A stretch of 64,000 nucleotides of DNA from Staphylococcus sp. IVB6214 (GCF_025558585.1 NZ_CP094723.1:1364001-1428000); one strand, 5' to 3'. Positions 1 through 10,530 are shown, numbered from the stretch's first letter. Numbers and translations are program-made. Notes: generated from the letters alone by a model not told the origin.

Positions 1-54
1 AATATTATACAGGCGATCTACTTATTTTTCAAATCAAACCTATCTCATTAAAAC

Positions 55-1251
55 TTATAACTCACCGAATGTGATTACGTCTCGAGCGATCATGACTTCT
101 TCGTCAGTCGGGATGACTAAAACTTTTACTGGAGAATGAGGGTAGTTTAATTCAGCTTCTTTACCACGTAATCCTTCGTTTTTACGTGGATCCCAATAAA
201 CACCCATGAATTCTAAGCCTTCTAATACACGTGCACGTACAACGTCTGAGTTTTCACCTACACCCGCAGTGAAGATGATGACATCGACACCGTGCATACG
301 TGATGCATAAGTACCCATATATTTATGAATACGTGATGCAAAGATTTCTAAAGCGAGTTTCGCACGTTCGTCACCTTCGTTAGCTGCTTGCTCAATGTCA
401 CGTAAATCAGATGAAGTACCAGTGATACCTAATAGACCTGATTCTTTGTTGAATACATTGATAACTTCTTCAGCAGTTTTGCCAGTTTTTTCCATAATGA
501 ATGGAATTAATGCAGGGTCAAGGTTACCAGAACGTGTTCCCATTGTAACACCTGCTAACGGTGTGAATCCCATTGATGTATCGATTGACTCACCGCCATC
601 GATAGCAGTAATAGAGGCACCGTTACCAATGTGACAAGAAATCATACGTAATTCTTCAATTGGTTTACCTAAAATTTCTGCAGCACGTTGTGACACATAT
701 TTGTGGCTTGTACCGTGGAAGCCATATTTACGGATACCATAGTCTTTATAGTAGTCATACGGTAAGCTATAAAGATATGCTGATTCCGGCATTGTTTGGT
801 GGAATGATGTATCGAATACTGCAACGTGTGGGATATTCGGTAAAAGCTTTCTGAATGCATTAATACCCATTAAGTTTGCAGGATTGTGTAAAGGTGCTAA
901 GTCAGCTAAAGCTTCGATTTGGCTTGCTACTTCATCAGTGACAAGTGCTGATTCTGGGAATGTTTCCCCACCATGTACAACACGGTGACCTGTACCGTCA
1001 ATATCATTGATGTCATTAATCACACCATGTTTTTGGAAGCTATCTAACATAATGTTTACTGCTTCTTCATGGTCTTTAATGTCTTTAACATCTTTGACTT
1101 TTTCTCCATTCACTTCAATTGTAAAGATTGAATCGTTAAGTCCAATACGCTCAATTAAACCTTTAGTAACTAATTTTTCTTCTGGCATTTCAATCAATTG
1201 GAACTTTAATGATGAACTACCAGCGTTAATCGCCAAAATTAACTTAGACAT
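55..1251 (-). CDS. ackA: Acetate kinase
   Basis: Converts acetyl phosphate and ADP to acetate and ATP, the energy-yielding step of overflow acetate metabolism in the cytosol. The 398-residue product has the ASKHA-fold signatures of the family: NAGSSSLKF near the N-terminus, [20 protein letters not shown] around residue 180, GNGASITAI and TAGVGENS near the C-terminus. Length matches staphylococcal AckA (about 400). The reading frame is open 12 codons further upstream, but GGAGGACGTTCCT sits just before the ATG at 1251, which decides the start. It follows the methyltransferase gene by 84 nt on the same strand, as ackA follows ytxK in bacilli, so co-transcription is likely. Confidence 0.97.
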   Translation of the reverse strand: MSKLILAINAGSSSLKFQLIEMPEEKLVTKGLIERIGLNDSIFTIEVNGEKVKDVKDIKDHEEAVNIMLDSFQKHGVINDINDIDGTGHRVVHGGETFPESALVTDEVASQIEALADLAPLHNPANLMGINAFRKLLPNIPHVAVFDTSFHQTMPESAYLYSLPYDYYKDYGIRKYGFHGTSHKYVSQRAAEILGKPIEELRMISCHIGNGASITAIDGGESIDTSMGFTPLAGVTMGTRSGNLDPALIPFIMEKTGKTAEEVINVFNKESGLLGITGTSSDLRDIEQAANEGDERAKLALEIFASRIHKYMGTYASRMHGVDVIIFTAGVGENSDVVRARVLEGLEFMGVYWDPRKNEGLRGKEAELNYPHSPVKVLVIPTDEEVMIARDVITFGEL

Positions 1252-1335
1252 AGGAACGTCCTCCAATATATTTAAATTTATCCACATCTATTTAACCATT
1301 AATACAGTTGTAATTCAAGAGTATTACAGGTTATT

Positions 1336-2274
1336 TTAATGATTTTCAGAACGCCACTCTTTTAATTCCGCCAAGAAGTTCTGGAAAAGTTGCGGATTCT
1401 TGAAATCAGGGATATTTGCCAATAAAACCTCAACAGGTTTAGTAACCCCTTGCTGCTTACGTTGTAATACGAGAATTGACTTTTGTGCATTTTTACTTTT
1501 AAACAAATTAGCAGGAAGATTTAAAAATGCTTGCATTTCCGTTTCTGTTGCAATGAAATTTTCTAACTGTTTCACATGTTCGCCTTCAAAAAGTTGTGTC
1601 GGAACAACGAGAAATGCATAGCCAGTTGGTTTGAGCGCTTGAACAGCTTGCTCAATAAATAAATAATGTGCGTAACTGTGTCCTTCACCAAACCCTAACT
1701 GCATTTGATGGCTTCGCTCGTCTAAGGGATAATAGCCGATTGGTAAATCTCCTACTACAATATCCGCTTCTTCAAAAGGTAACGGCATAATTGCATCCTG
1801 TGGGTATACATCAAATGAAATTTCTAAAAAGTTAGCAAGATGAATACTTAATCGTGACAATACTGGATCAACTTCTACAAGGTGATGCATCACTGTTACA
1901 TCTTTTAAGACATCGTGAATTGTGGCACTCAGGTGTCCAGAACCACTTCCTAAGTCTGCAATATGCATTTCTTTCGTATCTTCTTCAAATTGTGAAATAA
2001 GAAAACCAACGACTAAACCAATCGTATCAGGCGTAATCTGATGGTTCGCTTGTACTTCTTCTTGTTGTAATTGACTTAAATAAGCAAATTGAAATGCTTT
2101 TCGTCTATCCTGAAAATTTGCAGATTCTAGCAATGAACGTTCATTTGTATAAAAGTGTTCCATCGCTAAACCTAGATTTTCAATAAAACTCTGCCCATTC
2201 TCTTCGTTTAAAGCTTTTGTTTTTTCATCAAGTCGCTGGAATAATTGCTCCATGATAGATGGTGATTGTGTCAT
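1336..2274 (-). CDS. YtxK-family class I SAM-dependent methyltransferase
   Basis: A 312-residue protein of the N6-adenine methylase fold found beside ackA in many Firmicutes (B. subtilis YtxK). The SAM-binding loop DLGSGSGHL lies near residue 107. The catalytic-type motif reads DLPIGYYP near residue 175, a relaxed version of the NPPY motif of DNA and protein N-methyltransferases. The first 90 residues are a helical extension. It lies directly upstream of ackA on the same strand. Substrate is unknown; with the altered NPPY motif it could be an RNA or protein methylase, or have lost activity. Family assignment is firm, function is not. Confidence 0.85.
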   Translation of the reverse strand: MTQSPSIMEQLFQRLDEKTKALNEENGQSFIENLGLAMEHFYTNERSLLESANFQDRRKAFQFAYLSQLQQEEVQANHQITPDTIGLVVGFLISQFEEDTKEMHIADLGSGSGHLSATIHDVLKDVTVMHHLVEVDPVLSRLSIHLANFLEISFDVYPQDAIMPLPFEEADIVVGDLPIGYYPLDERSHQMQLGFGEGHSYAHYLFIEQAVQALKPTGYAFLVVPTQLFEGEHVKQLENFIATETEMQAFLNLPANLFKSKNAQKSILVLQRKQQGVTKPVEVLLANIPDFKNPQLFQNFLAELKEWRSENH

Positions 2275-2327
2275 AAGTTACGCCCTTTCAATAATTCTCA
2301 TCTATTTCTAGCATAATAAAAAATGAA

Positions 2328-2362
2328 GGTTGAGACAAGTAGAACCCTCTAGCGTCTCAACC
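2328..2362 (-). terminator. Terminator downstream of tpx
   Basis: Nine-base inverted repeat GGTTGAGAC / GTCTCAACC with an 17-base loop. Read on the minus strand the stem is followed by an AT-rich run ending in six T. It separates tpx from the ytxK-ackA unit. Confidence 0.8.
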
Positions 2363-2373
2363 TCTTCTTGTGA

Positions 2374-2868
2374 TTAAATATTTTGATATGCTTCTAATGC
2401 CGCATCAAAGTTTGGAAAATCTGTACCTTCTGGAACAATTTCTTTATATACGACTTTGTTATTTTCGTCTAGAACGAATACTGCACGTGCTAACAACATT
2501 AAACCATCCATTAGTACACCATAATTTTTAGCAAATGAATGTGATTGATAGTCACTTAACGTAATCACGTTGTCTAAACCGTTACTAGCACACCATCTTT
2601 TTTGTGCAAACGGTAAGTCAACTGATATTGTTAAAACGTAACCATCTTCATCGTTAGCTTGTTCATTAAATTGACGTGTCTGTTGATCACATACACCTGT
2701 ATCAATAGAAGGTACCACACTGATTAATTTCTTTTTACCTTCGTAATCATCTAATGTTATTGGATTTAAGCCTTGATCTACCACTGTAAAATCAGGTGCT
2801 TGATCATTTACTTTCACTTCATCTCCAATCAAATCAACTGGTTGTTGTTTAAATGTAATTTGTGTCAT
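2374..2868 (-). CDS. tpx: Thiol peroxidase (Tpx, atypical 2-Cys peroxiredoxin)
   Basis: Cytosolic peroxidase that reduces hydrogen peroxide and alkyl hydroperoxides using thioredoxin. The 164-residue length is typical. The peroxidatic cysteine is in [12 protein letters not shown] (Cys about residue 60), and the resolving cysteine is in RWCASNG (about residue 93), so both redox residues are present. The start ATG at 2868 is preceded by AAGGAGGCAG. It is followed by its own terminator and preceded by the RDD/sppA pair on the same strand, with an 18-nt gap to the RDD gene, so read-through from that pair is possible. Confidence 0.96.
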   Translation of the reverse strand: MTQITFKQQPVDLIGDEVKVNDQAPDFTVVDQGLNPITLDDYEGKKKLISVVPSIDTGVCDQQTRQFNEQANDEDGYVLTISVDLPFAQKRWCASNGLDNVITLSDYQSHSFAKNYGVLMDGLMLLARAVFVLDENNKVVYKEIVPEGTDFPNFDAALEAYQNI

Positions 2869-2886
2869 TTGACTGCCTCCTTAGCC

Positions 2887-3492
2887 TTATATTTCATTCT
2901 CATTATAACGAGTTTGTGTTGATTTCGCATCCATTTCATTTTTATGATGTTTAATCTGTCTTAAGTATTTTTGCTTAACTACCACTGTATCGGCAAAATA
3001 ATCATGAACACCGATATGTTTCGGTGTGAAAATCACTGCCAAATATGGTAATCCTAACATCACATTGGAAATAATTCGACCAATCCATTCTCTCATTAAT
3101 ACATCTGACCAAGATAAGGCTTCAATTTGATTTGTATACACTTTAATACCTAAAATCATTTTGCCTAAAGTTTGCTGGAAGAAGCGTGTCATTAATAAAA
3201 AGTATAAGAAATATATAAGCGCTTCTAACATATTTGCAACGTTGAAGTATGATATCCACAATTGCCATTCATCCATATTTGTTAATGCAAAAATAGGTTC
3301 TAAAATCATTTGTTTGACAGCCCAAAGTATGATGATATCAATAATATAGCTGAAAAATCTTCGTCCAAAGCCTGCATACAAAAAGGCATCTCGTTCATAT
3401 GGACTCATAGGTACACTCGTCTGAGTTGATTTACTTTCTTCAAAACGTCTTTGTGTCGGATTGGTGTTTACGTATACTTGTTCTTCATTCAT
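2887..3492 (-). CDS. RDD family membrane protein
   Basis: A 201-residue protein with an RDD domain, named for conserved Arg-Asp-Asp residues, here FGRRFFSYIIDIIILW with the R..D pair entering the first membrane helix. Three or four hydrophobic segments follow, including one in the middle (ANMLEALIYFLYFLL) and one near residue 150. The N-terminal 35 residues and the C-terminal 35 are polar. A GTG is available at 3501 but the ATG at 3492 has GGTAGGTG at good spacing. The gene starts 9 nt after the sppA stop and is surely co-transcribed with it, as in other staphylococci. RDD proteins are linked to ion or compatible-solute transport in some bacteria; the role here is unknown. Confidence 0.85.
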   Translation of the reverse strand: MNEEQVYVNTNPTQRRFEESKSTQTSVPMSPYERDAFLYAGFGRRFFSYIIDIIILWAVKQMILEPIFALTNMDEWQLWISYFNVANMLEALIYFLYFLLMTRFFQQTLGKMILGIKVYTNQIEALSWSDVLMREWIGRIISNVMLGLPYLAVIFTPKHIGVHDYFADTVVVKQKYLRQIKHHKNEMDAKSTQTRYNENEI

Positions 3493-3501
3493 GTCACACA
3501 C

Positions 3502-4488
3502 CTACCCTTCATATTTATACATAGGTCTCGTTTGTGTTTCATTGTTTAATATTGATTTCACTTGTTCAATATCTGCACGAATACCTTTGAAAAAGCTCTT
3601 CGCACCGAATAATGAGCCGAACCCCATATCAGCTTGATCATAGCTAATCACTTGTGCATCTTCTGCTTTTATCGCTTTTTTCAGATCCTTCAAAGATGCT
3701 TCTTTATATCCAATTTCATCAATAAGTCCATTACGCTTTGCTTGTTGTGCACTATATATTCGACCATCTGCTAATTCACGTACTTTAGATTCTGACATGT
3801 GACGACCTTTGACAATGACATCTATGAATTGATCATAGCTATCTTTATTAATAGATTGTAAAATATCGCGTTCTTCTTGTGTCATTTCTTTTGAAGGACT
3901 CATAATATCCTTATGTTCGCCTGATTTGATTGTGTTTGTTTTTACGCCAAGATTATTCAGTAATTCCGAGTAATCCATTGCTTGAGAAATCACACCAATT
4001 GATCCTGTGAGTGATTGTGGTCCTGCATATATCTTATCTGCAGGCGCTGAGATGTAGTAACCACCTGAAGCGGCCATCGTTTCCATTTGCACGTAAACCT
4101 TTTTACCTGAATCCTTCACTTCTTTTAATTTTTGATAAAATTCATCACTCGCATATGTACTACCACCTGGACTATCGACAGTTAAAAATACCCCTTTAAT
4201 CGTGTCATCTTCTTTAATCGCATCCAACTGTTTCAAAGCCATTTGATGATCATAGCCTCCACTGGCAAATAATCCGCCACTCTGCATATCCACAATTTCA
4301 CCTTTGACAGACAGTTTTGCAATTTGCTTGTTGCCATTGCCTTCTTCAACAACTGTACTCTTTGCTTCATCAATCATTGAAAGATTGGAATTAAAAACCG
4401 ATGAAGCTAATGTTGTTACTGCGCTGGTCAAAATACCACTCAGTACAATCACAGCCGCAATAATAATTGCTACAATTCGTTTAGACAT
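3502..4488 (-). CDS. sppA: Signal peptide peptidase SppA
   Basis: Membrane-anchored serine protease that clears remnant signal peptides and, in bacilli, helps against lantibiotics. The 328-residue length is that of the short (36K-type) SppA. A single N-terminal anchor (residues 5-25) precedes the S49 protease domain. The nucleophile is in MAASGGYYIS and the general-base lysine in SGEHKDIMSP; LTGSIGVISQ is also conserved. The ATG at 4488 is chosen over an upstream GTG because AGGAG overlaps that GTG. The stop is 9 nt from the start of the RDD gene, forming a two-gene operon. Confidence 0.94.
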   Translation of the reverse strand: MSKRIVAIIIAAVIVLSGILTSAVTTLASSVFNSNLSMIDEAKSTVVEEGNGNKQIAKLSVKGEIVDMQSGGLFASGGYDHQMALKQLDAIKEDDTIKGVFLTVDSPGGSTYASDEFYQKLKEVKDSGKKVYVQMETMAASGGYYISAPADKIYAGPQSLTGSIGVISQAMDYSELLNNLGVKTNTIKSGEHKDIMSPSKEMTQEERDILQSINKDSYDQFIDVIVKGRHMSESKVRELADGRIYSAQQAKRNGLIDEIGYKEASLKDLKKAIKAEDAQVISYDQADMGFGSLFGAKSFFKGIRADIEQVKSILNNETQTRPMYKYEG

Positions 4489-4596
4489 ATAGATAACCAC
4501 TCCTTAAATAATTGTTTGTTCCTATCATATCAAACCTCATTTAATTTGTAACAAGGTTATACTATATATGAAAAAGTTTCTTGTACCAAATGACAA

Positions 4597-4630
4597 AAAC
4601 CTCTCAAACGGGGTTTCGAATGAGAGGTTT
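4597..4630 (-). terminator. Terminator downstream of the TSUP gene
   Basis: Perfect ten-base inverted repeat AAACCTCTCA / TGAGAGGTTT. On the minus strand the second arm runs into five T, giving an intrinsic terminator directly after the TSUP stop codon. Confidence 0.85.
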
Positions 4631-4636
4631 TACTAT

Positions 4637-5413
4637 TTAAAAATGTGTCGTTGCATAGTCTAATAAGTTTTTCAATATCAGTATAGCTGTCACAACGACA
4701 AAAAGTACTTTGACGTAACCGACACCATACTTTAATGCAAACCACGCACCAAAGTATGACCCGATAACCATACTTGCCGCCATTGAAAGTCCGTAAAGAT
4801 AATTGACATATCCAAGAAAGATAAAAAGTAGTAAGGCACCTATGTTCGATGCAAAATTAAGTACTTTAGCATTTCCTGCGGCGCTTAAAAAATCAAATCC
4901 AATCATCAAAAAAACAAACATAAGAAATGATCCGGTACCCCCACCGAGAAAACCATCATAAAATCCAATAATTGCTAATGCAAGTACAAAAACAATTAGT
5001 TTTCTCAATGATAATTTTTGATATGTACGTATGCTACCCCAATCCTTTTTCAGCAATGTATAGATTAAAACAATTGTTAGTATCACAATAACCAATGGTT
5101 TTAATAATGCAGCAGGTAGATAAACAGCAAGTATCGCACCACAAATCGAAGCGATAAACGATACTGGAAATAGCTTTGCTACGATTCCGAGATCAACTTT
5201 GCCAGAACGTAAATAACGAATGGCACTCGTAAATGAACCGAATGCACTGGCAAGTTTGTTCGTTCCGAGCGCAGTTGCAGGTGGTAATCCGATAGCAAGT
5301 AATGCAGGGATGGAGATTAATCCACCCCCACCGACTACCGCATCAATAAACGCTGCCAAAAAACCAAAAACTAAAATAATAGCAATCAATGTCCAATCCC
5401 ATTCCATCAACAT
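4637..5413 (-). CDS. TSUP (TauE/SafE) family membrane transporter
   Basis: A 258-residue polytopic protein with about eight hydrophobic segments arranged as two similar halves, the organisation of TauE/SafE permeases, which export sulfite, sulfoacetate or related organosulfur anions. The N-terminal half carries the family loop FIDAVVGGGGLISIP and ALGTNKLASAFGS, and the second half repeats the pattern in FYDGFLGGGTGSF and LNFASNIGALLLF. The ATG at 5413 has GGGGATGG five bases upstream; an in-frame ATG two codons on is an alternative. It stands between thiI and sppA, 30 nt after the thiI stop, so it could be in the thiI transcript. The substrate is not determined by sequence. Confidence 0.85.
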   Translation of the reverse strand: MLMEWDWTLIAIILVFGFLAAFIDAVVGGGGLISIPALLAIGLPPATALGTNKLASAFGSFTSAIRYLRSGKVDLGIVAKLFPVSFIASICGAILAVYLPAALLKPLVIVILTIVLIYTLLKKDWGSIRTYQKLSLRKLIVFVLALAIIGFYDGFLGGGTGSFLMFVFLMIGFDFLSAAGNAKVLNFASNIGALLLFIFLGYVNYLYGLSMAASMVIGSYFGAWFALKYGVGYVKVLFVVVTAILILKNLLDYATTHF

Positions 5414-5443
5414 TTAACCATCCCCTTTATTCGGTTAATTATA

Positions 5444-6664
5444 TTAGAATAAGTCTGCTTCCCAAGTTGTTTCAGTCTCTTCATGTACTTGGTAATTTTT
5501 ATCAATTACCAATGTCTCAATATTTTCGACTGCACGATTCAACATTTCTTCAAAATCAAATCCTGATTCGTACTTCAACACTTTGTCATACTGTGGTTCA
5601 GTCACAGGATGCTTTGGCGTGAAAATAGTACAACAATCTTCAAACGGTTGGATAGATGTTTCAAACGTACCAATCGCTTTTGCTTTTGCGACAATTTCTT
5701 CCTTATCTAAAGAAAGTAACGGTCTCAATATCGGCGTTGACGTAACTGCATTAATCGCATACATACTTTTCAATGTTTGACTCGCTACTTGTCCTAGATT
5801 TTCCCCATTTACAATAGCGTCTGCTTCAATTTGATGTGCCAATTTGTCTGCAATGCGCAACATCATACGACGTGTAGACGTCATTGTATAGCGCTCATGG
5901 ACTACTTTATGAATTTGTTTTTGGACTTCTGTAAATGGAACAATATGCAGTTTAATCGTACCGACACGTTCCGCCATAATTCGTGTTAGTTCAATTACTT
6001 TTTGTTTGGCTTTTTCACTTGTAAACGGCGGACTGTGGAAATGAATAGCTTCAATTGTCACACCACGACGCATGACTTCCATACCAGCAACTGGCGAATC
6101 AATACCACCTGACAGCATCAGCAATGTTTTGCCGCCTGTTCCAACTGGGAGTCCACCGATCGCTTCAATCGTACGATCATACATGTAAATCGCATCTAAA
6201 CGAACTTCTACCATAATCTGATGATCAGGCTTACGAACATCAACGTGTAATCCAGGTACATGTTTTAGGACTTCACCACCGACCATACGTTGGATGGCGA
6301 ATGTTTCATATTCAAATTGCTTATCACTGCGTTTTACTTCGACTTTAAAACTATCGCCTTCATTATATTTTTCTGCAAACTTTATTGCATGTGCATAGAC
6401 AGCATCCATATTTTTCTCGATTTTTAGCACTGGGCTAATCGAGTGCACACCGAAAACTTTCGAAATACGTGACATCATTTCTTCTACATCAGCCTGTGGA
6501 TCTAGCTCAATATACATGCGATCCCTATTGGCTTTAACTTCATAACCCTTTAATGGCATCAATGATCGCTTCACATTGGAACGCAATTGATTGACGAAAA
6601 CTTTTCGGTTACCGCCTTTTAATGTTAATTCTCCATATCTTACAAGTAGATGATCATATATCAT
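5444..6664 (-). CDS. thiI: tRNA 4-thiouridine synthase ThiI
   Basis: ATP-dependent sulfurtransferase that makes 4-thiouridine at tRNA position 8, and in many bacteria feeds sulfur to thiamine thiazole. The 406-residue protein has an N-terminal ferredoxin-like region and THUMP domain (residues 1-165) and a PP-loop AANH domain with [14 protein letters not shown] near residue 185. As in Gram-positive ThiI there is no C-terminal rhodanese domain; the cysteine pair in [13 protein letters not shown] near residue 345 is the conserved family position. The start codon overlaps the stop of the cysteine desulfurase gene (TAATG), so the sulfur donor and acceptor are translationally coupled. Confidence 0.96.
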   Translation of the reverse strand: MIYDHLLVRYGELTLKGGNRKVFVNQLRSNVKRSLMPLKGYEVKANRDRMYIELDPQADVEEMMSRISKVFGVHSISPVLKIEKNMDAVYAHAIKFAEKYNEGDSFKVEVKRSDKQFEYETFAIQRMVGGEVLKHVPGLHVDVRKPDHQIMVEVRLDAIYMYDRTIEAIGGLPVGTGGKTLLMLSGGIDSPVAGMEVMRRGVTIEAIHFHSPPFTSEKAKQKVIELTRIMAERVGTIKLHIVPFTEVQKQIHKVVHERYTMTSTRRMMLRIADKLAHQIEADAIVNGENLGQVASQTLKSMYAINAVTSTPILRPLLSLDKEEIVAKAKAIGTFETSIQPFEDCCTIFTPKHPVTEPQYDKVLKYESGFDFEEMLNRAVENIETLVIDKNYQVHEETETTWEADLF

Positions 6665-7797
6665 TATTCTAGTAACTCCTTCACTTCTTTGTATACTTTG
6701 TCAAAAGCCTCTTTAAATTGTTGAATATCTGCATGTTGTGTATTGACGTCAAAGGACAAGCGAATACTTCCTAATATGCGTGATGTAGAGATGCCCATCG
6801 CTTGAAGAACTTCATTCACTTTTGCGTGCTTTGATGAACACGCACTTGTTGTTGAAATCATCACACCTTGTTTTGAGAAAGCATTGACGAGCACTTCACC
6901 ACGAACACCTGGAAAAGCAATATTCAAAATGTGCGGTGACGCATCGATTGGCGAATTAATACATACGCCTTTATATTGAGAAATAAATGTTCTTAATGAT
7001 TGATTGACTTGAACAAGTGTCGACATCATATCCGGACGACGTGCTTCTGCTAAACGAATTGCTTTTGCACTCGCAACATCGATCGGTACATTAACAGTGC
7101 CGCTGCGCAAACCATATTCTTGGCCGCCACCATGAATGATAGTCTCTATATTATGCATATTATTTAAAATCAGTACACCTTGCCCTTTCAAACCATTAAA
7201 TTTATGTCCGCTTAGTGCAATACTATCCACATCTTGCGTAATGAGCGATAACTTGCCTAGTGCTTGAACCGCATCCACATGAAAATGTGCCTTCGGATAG
7301 TGTTTTAGCAACTTAGCAATGTCTTCGATCGGTTGAACTTGTCCCATAATATTATTGACATGCATACAAGTAACTAATATCACATCAGACGACATTAATG
7401 TTTTCAGATGATCGAGATCAATGCGTCCTTCTTTCGTAACATTCACATACTTCAATATAAAGCCTTGTGTCTCTAACGCACGACACACTTCTAATACCGA
7501 TGGATGTTCAAGTACGGAAGTGATGATTGTTCGACCAAATTGTTTCTTTTGGTAGGCGACACCTTTCAATGCCATATTATTCGACTCTGTGGCGCCACTT
7601 GTAAAAATGACTGTTTCATCATTTAAATGTAACGCTGACTTAATCTGATTGCGTGCTTGTTGTAACAGACGACCGGCTTCAACACCCTTTTCATGCGGAC
7701 TATTCGGGTTATAAAAATATTGTTGATTCACCTTCATAAAACTATCAAGTACAGATGAATCTGGCTTCGTTGTTGCCGCATTATCAAAATAGAGCAT
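6664..7797 (-). CDS. NifS-like cysteine desulfurase partnering ThiI
   Basis: PLP enzyme that takes sulfur from cysteine as a persulfide and, by analogy with the thiI-linked NifZ of B. subtilis, hands it to ThiI for tRNA thiolation. The 377-residue product shows [11 protein letters not shown] at the start, the PLP lysine in [11 protein letters not shown] (about residue 200) and the catalytic cysteine in [10 protein letters not shown] (about residue 322). An upstream in-frame start at 7818 is rejected because GAAGGAG lies eight bases before the ATG at 7797. The last codon overlaps the thiI start. Shorter than housekeeping IscS/SufS forms, consistent with a dedicated partner. Confidence 0.93.
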   Translation of the reverse strand: MLYFDNAATTKPDSSVLDSFMKVNQQYFYNPNSPHEKGVEAGRLLQQARNQIKSALHLNDETVIFTSGATESNNMALKGVAYQKKQFGRTIITSVLEHPSVLEVCRALETQGFILKYVNVTKEGRIDLDHLKTLMSSDVILVTCMHVNNIMGQVQPIEDIAKLLKHYPKAHFHVDAVQALGKLSLITQDVDSIALSGHKFNGLKGQGVLILNNMHNIETIIHGGGQEYGLRSGTVNVPIDVASAKAIRLAEARRPDMMSTLVQVNQSLRTFISQYKGVCINSPIDASPHILNIAFPGVRGEVLVNAFSKQGVMISTTSACSSKHAKVNEVLQAMGISTSRILGSIRLSFDVNTQHADIQQFKEAFDKVYKEVKELLE

Positions 7798-7931
7798 GTT
7801 TAAGACTCCTTCACTCATTAATCATTATTTCATTGTACTATAATTCTAATTGAAATGAATAGGTAAAAATCTCAAATAACCAATCCATCACATTCTTTGC
7901 TTTCTTGTTATTTCAATATTACTGCGCAAAA

Positions 7932-7963
7932 AAGCCATGATGCAACTATACACATCATGGCTT
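7932..7963 (-). terminator. Terminator downstream of ezrA
   Basis: Perfect eleven-base inverted repeat AAGCCATGATG / CATCATGGCTT, ten-base loop, with six T after the stem on the minus strand. It lies just past the ezrA stop codon and isolates ezrA from the desulfurase-thiI unit. Confidence 0.88.
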
Positions 7964-7971
7964 CCGTCATT

Positions 7972-9678
7972 TTAAGCTTGTTTCAGCATTACTTCTTTTT
8001 CAATTTGTTGGCTAATCCCCGGTTCAATTCGTTCCAGCGCTTGTGCCGAAATCTCACTTGAACGTTTGTAGCGATTGTTTTTGAACAAGCGTTCTGCTTC
8101 ATTCAAACTCTTATCTAAGTCATGGTTATCTTTACGGTATCGATTGCCATATTGAATCAACTTCTCAGCGTATACCGCATTGATTAACACATCATTGGCT
8201 TCATCTTCAAACTTATTCATTTGAAGTACGACTTTGTTCACTTTGTCTTTCAATTGTTGTACGTTGATTGGACGTTCGCTAAAGCGTTTATTAACATCTC
8301 TTACTTCATAATCAATTTCATTTTTCAAAATGATAAAACGCTCTGGCACACTCGTTAAGTTTGAAGCTAACAAGCGACGGTAAATCTCTTCTTTTTTGCT
8401 TTGAATACGTAAAATATGTTCTTCCGCTTCCGCCTCGTCTTCTCTGAGTGAAATCAGATGATTTTGTAGCTTTTCTTGTTTGTCATTTATAACTACAACA
8501 TGATCTTCAATATATTTCAAGTTATCTTGAACTTCACTATATCTCACAGCAGATTTTGACATTTCTGTTAGAATTTCATCATATACAGAGATAAGATTTT
8601 GAATTTCATTCTCAAATTGTCGTACGTTTTGTACATCACTTTCGTTGATGTAGTAATTTTCACGGACATATTCAATTTCTGTTTGTAATGTATAGTTCAT
8701 ATCTTTTGCATGGAATAATTCATCTGTAATGCGTTCTTTTGATTCTTCGACTGCATTTTTTGCTTTTACTTCGTGTTCGATAAGGTCATACATCACATCG
8801 AGTTGCTTGTTAATCTCTTCAAGCTTCTGATTCGCAGCATCAAGTTCAAGCTTACTAATCATCGGCTCAACGAAACTCAACTCTGTTTTTAAACTTTGCA
8901 GAGTGCTGTCCACTTTTGCATGATCTAAATCATAACCTTCCACCTTCAAGTCACGTACACCGTACTTCAAGTCTTGGAACTGACCTGGCAACTCTTTTTG
9001 CGCTTCTCGAATTAAGTCAGGGATTTCAGTCATATCTTGTTGAAGATATGTAATGTCATCGCTCAATCCCTTAATATGTGTATGTGCTTCTTGATAGTTA
9101 CCTGCATCCTTCAACTCTTGATAACGTTCAATTTCAGGTTCGAGCGCTTCAATCTCTTGTTCAAGCGGTGTTGCTGCTTCACCGAATTGATGACGATTCG
9201 CTAATACATCACGTTTCATTTTACGATGATTTTCCTTCGTCTGTTCATAAATCGTATCACTTTCTTGATGAAGGTGAATCACTTCATCTGCTTGTTCAGT
9301 TAAATCTTGATGTTTCGCTTCATACGCATCCATCAAACTATGCGCATCATCAATTTCAACTTGTGCTTGCGAAAACTTAAACTTATCGAGCGTGACTTCA
9401 GCTTCATGAATTTTCTCATCAACAGGTGCTAAAAAGTCATTTGTTGTTTGTGTCCATTCTGAACGCAAGCTGTCATATCGTTGTTTCGTTTCGCCAGACA
9501 TACGAAGTTGTTTTAGTTTATCCAAACTTTCATCATAAGACAACGCATTCAGTTTTTCTCTACGCGTCTCAGCTTCTTGTATGATTGTTCGCTTTTGAGA
9601 TCGCATATAGAACAAGATACCAATGCCAATTAAAATAATAATAATAACCGCTAGTATGATATACAATAACATGTTCAT
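7972..9678 (-). CDS. ezrA: Septation ring formation regulator EzrA
   Basis: Membrane-anchored coiled-coil protein that regulates FtsZ ring assembly and links it to cell wall synthesis at the division site. Of 568 residues, 3-24 form one transmembrane segment (extracellular N-terminus) and the rest is almost continuous coiled coil built of spectrin-like repeats. The C-terminal part contains [21 protein letters not shown], in the conserved QNR-patch region. S. aureus EzrA is 564 residues. The ATG at 9678 follows AGGAGGAGAAAA, so the seven upstream in-frame codons are not used. It is a single-gene unit with its own terminator. Confidence 0.95.
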   Translation of the reverse strand: MNMLLYIILAVIIIILIGIGILFYMRSQKRTIIQEAETRREKLNALSYDESLDKLKQLRMSGETKQRYDSLRSEWTQTTNDFLAPVDEKIHEAEVTLDKFKFSQAQVEIDDAHSLMDAYEAKHQDLTEQADEVIHLHQESDTIYEQTKENHRKMKRDVLANRHQFGEAATPLEQEIEALEPEIERYQELKDAGNYQEAHTHIKGLSDDITYLQQDMTEIPDLIREAQKELPGQFQDLKYGVRDLKVEGYDLDHAKVDSTLQSLKTELSFVEPMISKLELDAANQKLEEINKQLDVMYDLIEHEVKAKNAVEESKERITDELFHAKDMNYTLQTEIEYVRENYYINESDVQNVRQFENEIQNLISVYDEILTEMSKSAVRYSEVQDNLKYIEDHVVVINDKQEKLQNHLISLREDEAEAEEHILRIQSKKEEIYRRLLASNLTSVPERFIILKNEIDYEVRDVNKRFSERPINVQQLKDKVNKVVLQMNKFEDEANDVLINAVYAEKLIQYGNRYRKDNHDLDKSLNEAERLFKNNRYKRSSEISAQALERIEPGISQQIEKEVMLKQA

Positions 9679-9789
9679 TTTTCTCCTCCTAGAATACATA
9701 AAACTATTATAACGTAAATTATCATGTCATAAAATCAAAATCTCAAAAAACATCTGACTTCATTTATTTATATGTATAAAATCGAATGA

Positions 9790-9818
9790 TTGCACGAAAA
9801 CATATGAGAAGCTATAAT
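9790..9818 (+). promoter_or_regulatory. Promoter of the GAF-domain reductase gene
   Basis: TTGCAC at 9790-9795, 17 bases, TATAAT at 9813-9818: a near-consensus sigma-A promoter placed about 30 bases before the start codon of the next gene. Confidence 0.7.
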
Positions 9819-9850
9819 ATCTTTAAATTTCAGAAAAGTGAGTGGATAAC

Positions 9851-10312
9851 ATGTCGGTGAAACAAACAGATTATACATTACTAACACGCCAACTTGATGC
9901 TTTATTAGATGGTGAAACAGATTTAATCGCAAACTTAAGTAATACCTCAGCACTATTGAATGAAAATCTTGATCAAATCAATTGGGTCGGTTTTTACTTA
10001 ATGAAAAATGATGCGCTCATTCTCGGTCCTTTTCAAGGGAAGCCTGCATGTGTTCATATCGAAGTCGGTCGTGGCGTTTGCGGGACAGCTGTTGAACAAA
10101 ATAAAATTCAACGTATTGCAGATGTGAATGCCTTCCCTGGACATATTGCATGTGATGCTGCAAGCCAATCAGAGATAGTCGTACCCATCCATAAAGGTGA
10201 TACCATTATAGGTGTATTAGATATTGACGCTCCTATTACGAATCGCTTCTCTCAAGAAGACGAAGAAGGACTTGCAAAAGTTGTCGAAGTACTCGAACAA
10301 CATCTTGCATAA
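9851..10312 (+). CDS. Free methionine-(R)-sulfoxide reductase (GAF domain, MsrC/YtsP type)
   Basis: A 153-residue single GAF domain. It carries the cysteines of the fRMsr family: KPACVHIEVGRGVCGTAV and GHIACDAASQSEIVVPI, and ends in the usual VLDIDAPI strand. These enzymes reduce free oxidised methionine with thioredoxin, a cytosolic antioxidant role. A GTG three codons upstream (9842) is possible; the ATG at 9851 is preferred because it fits the G-rich GTGAGTGG element. It has its own promoter, and rpsD follows from a separate promoter that begins six bases after this stop codon. Confidence 0.9.
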   Translation: MSVKQTDYTLLTRQLDALLDGETDLIANLSNTSALLNENLDQINWVGFYLMKNDALILGPFQGKPACVHIEVGRGVCGTAVEQNKIQRIADVNAFPGHIACDAASQSEIVVPIHKGDTIIGVLDIDAPITNRFSQEDEEGLAKVVEVLEQHLA

Positions 10313-10317
10313 AAACA

Positions 10318-10345
10318 TTGACAAAAGTGATGAAAGTGTTACAAT
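10318..10345 (+). promoter_or_regulatory. rpsD promoter
   Basis: Perfect TTGACA at 10318-10323, 16-base spacer, TACAAT at 10340-10345. It leaves an untranslated leader of about 180 bases before rpsD, as expected for a gene controlled through its leader. Confidence 0.8.
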
Positions 10346-10374
10346 TGTCTTTGTGTGAATAAACGAAATTAGCA

Positions 10375-10479
10375 GTTGAATATTGATAGGCGCTATGGTG
10401 TTCCCAAAGCGGGCGTGCCGTGTAACCGTAGCTATGAGGCGAGGACACAGAAAACACTATATCCTATCGAGCATTCAAC
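10375..10479 (+). ncRNA. Structured rpsD leader, candidate ribosomal protein S4 binding element
   Basis: Two stacked long-range helices close the element: GTTGAAT (10375-10381) with ATTCAAC (10473-10479), and TTGATAGG (10383-10390) with CCTATCGA (10463-10470). Inside, GTGTTC (10398-10403) can pair with GGACAC (10443-10448) around a G-rich core. In B. subtilis, rpsD is autoregulated by S4 binding its leader, and the size and position here fit that. A T-rich stretch follows the closing helix (10481-10497), so a transcriptional component is possible. The structure is read by eye, not computed. Confidence 0.65.
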
Positions 10480-10530
10480 ACTCTTTTTTGTTTTTTCATA
10501 ACTACAAAAAAGAAAAAGGAGGAGTCAATT

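Noticed and set aside
1252..1287. Twelve extra codons at the ackA start
   Set aside because: They include the Shine-Dalgarno sequence and are not conserved; the AckA N-terminus begins at [13 protein letters not shown].
9714..9850. A minus-strand 61-codon frame between ezrA and the GAF gene
   Set aside because: It overlaps the promoter and start of the GAF-domain gene and resembles no protein.
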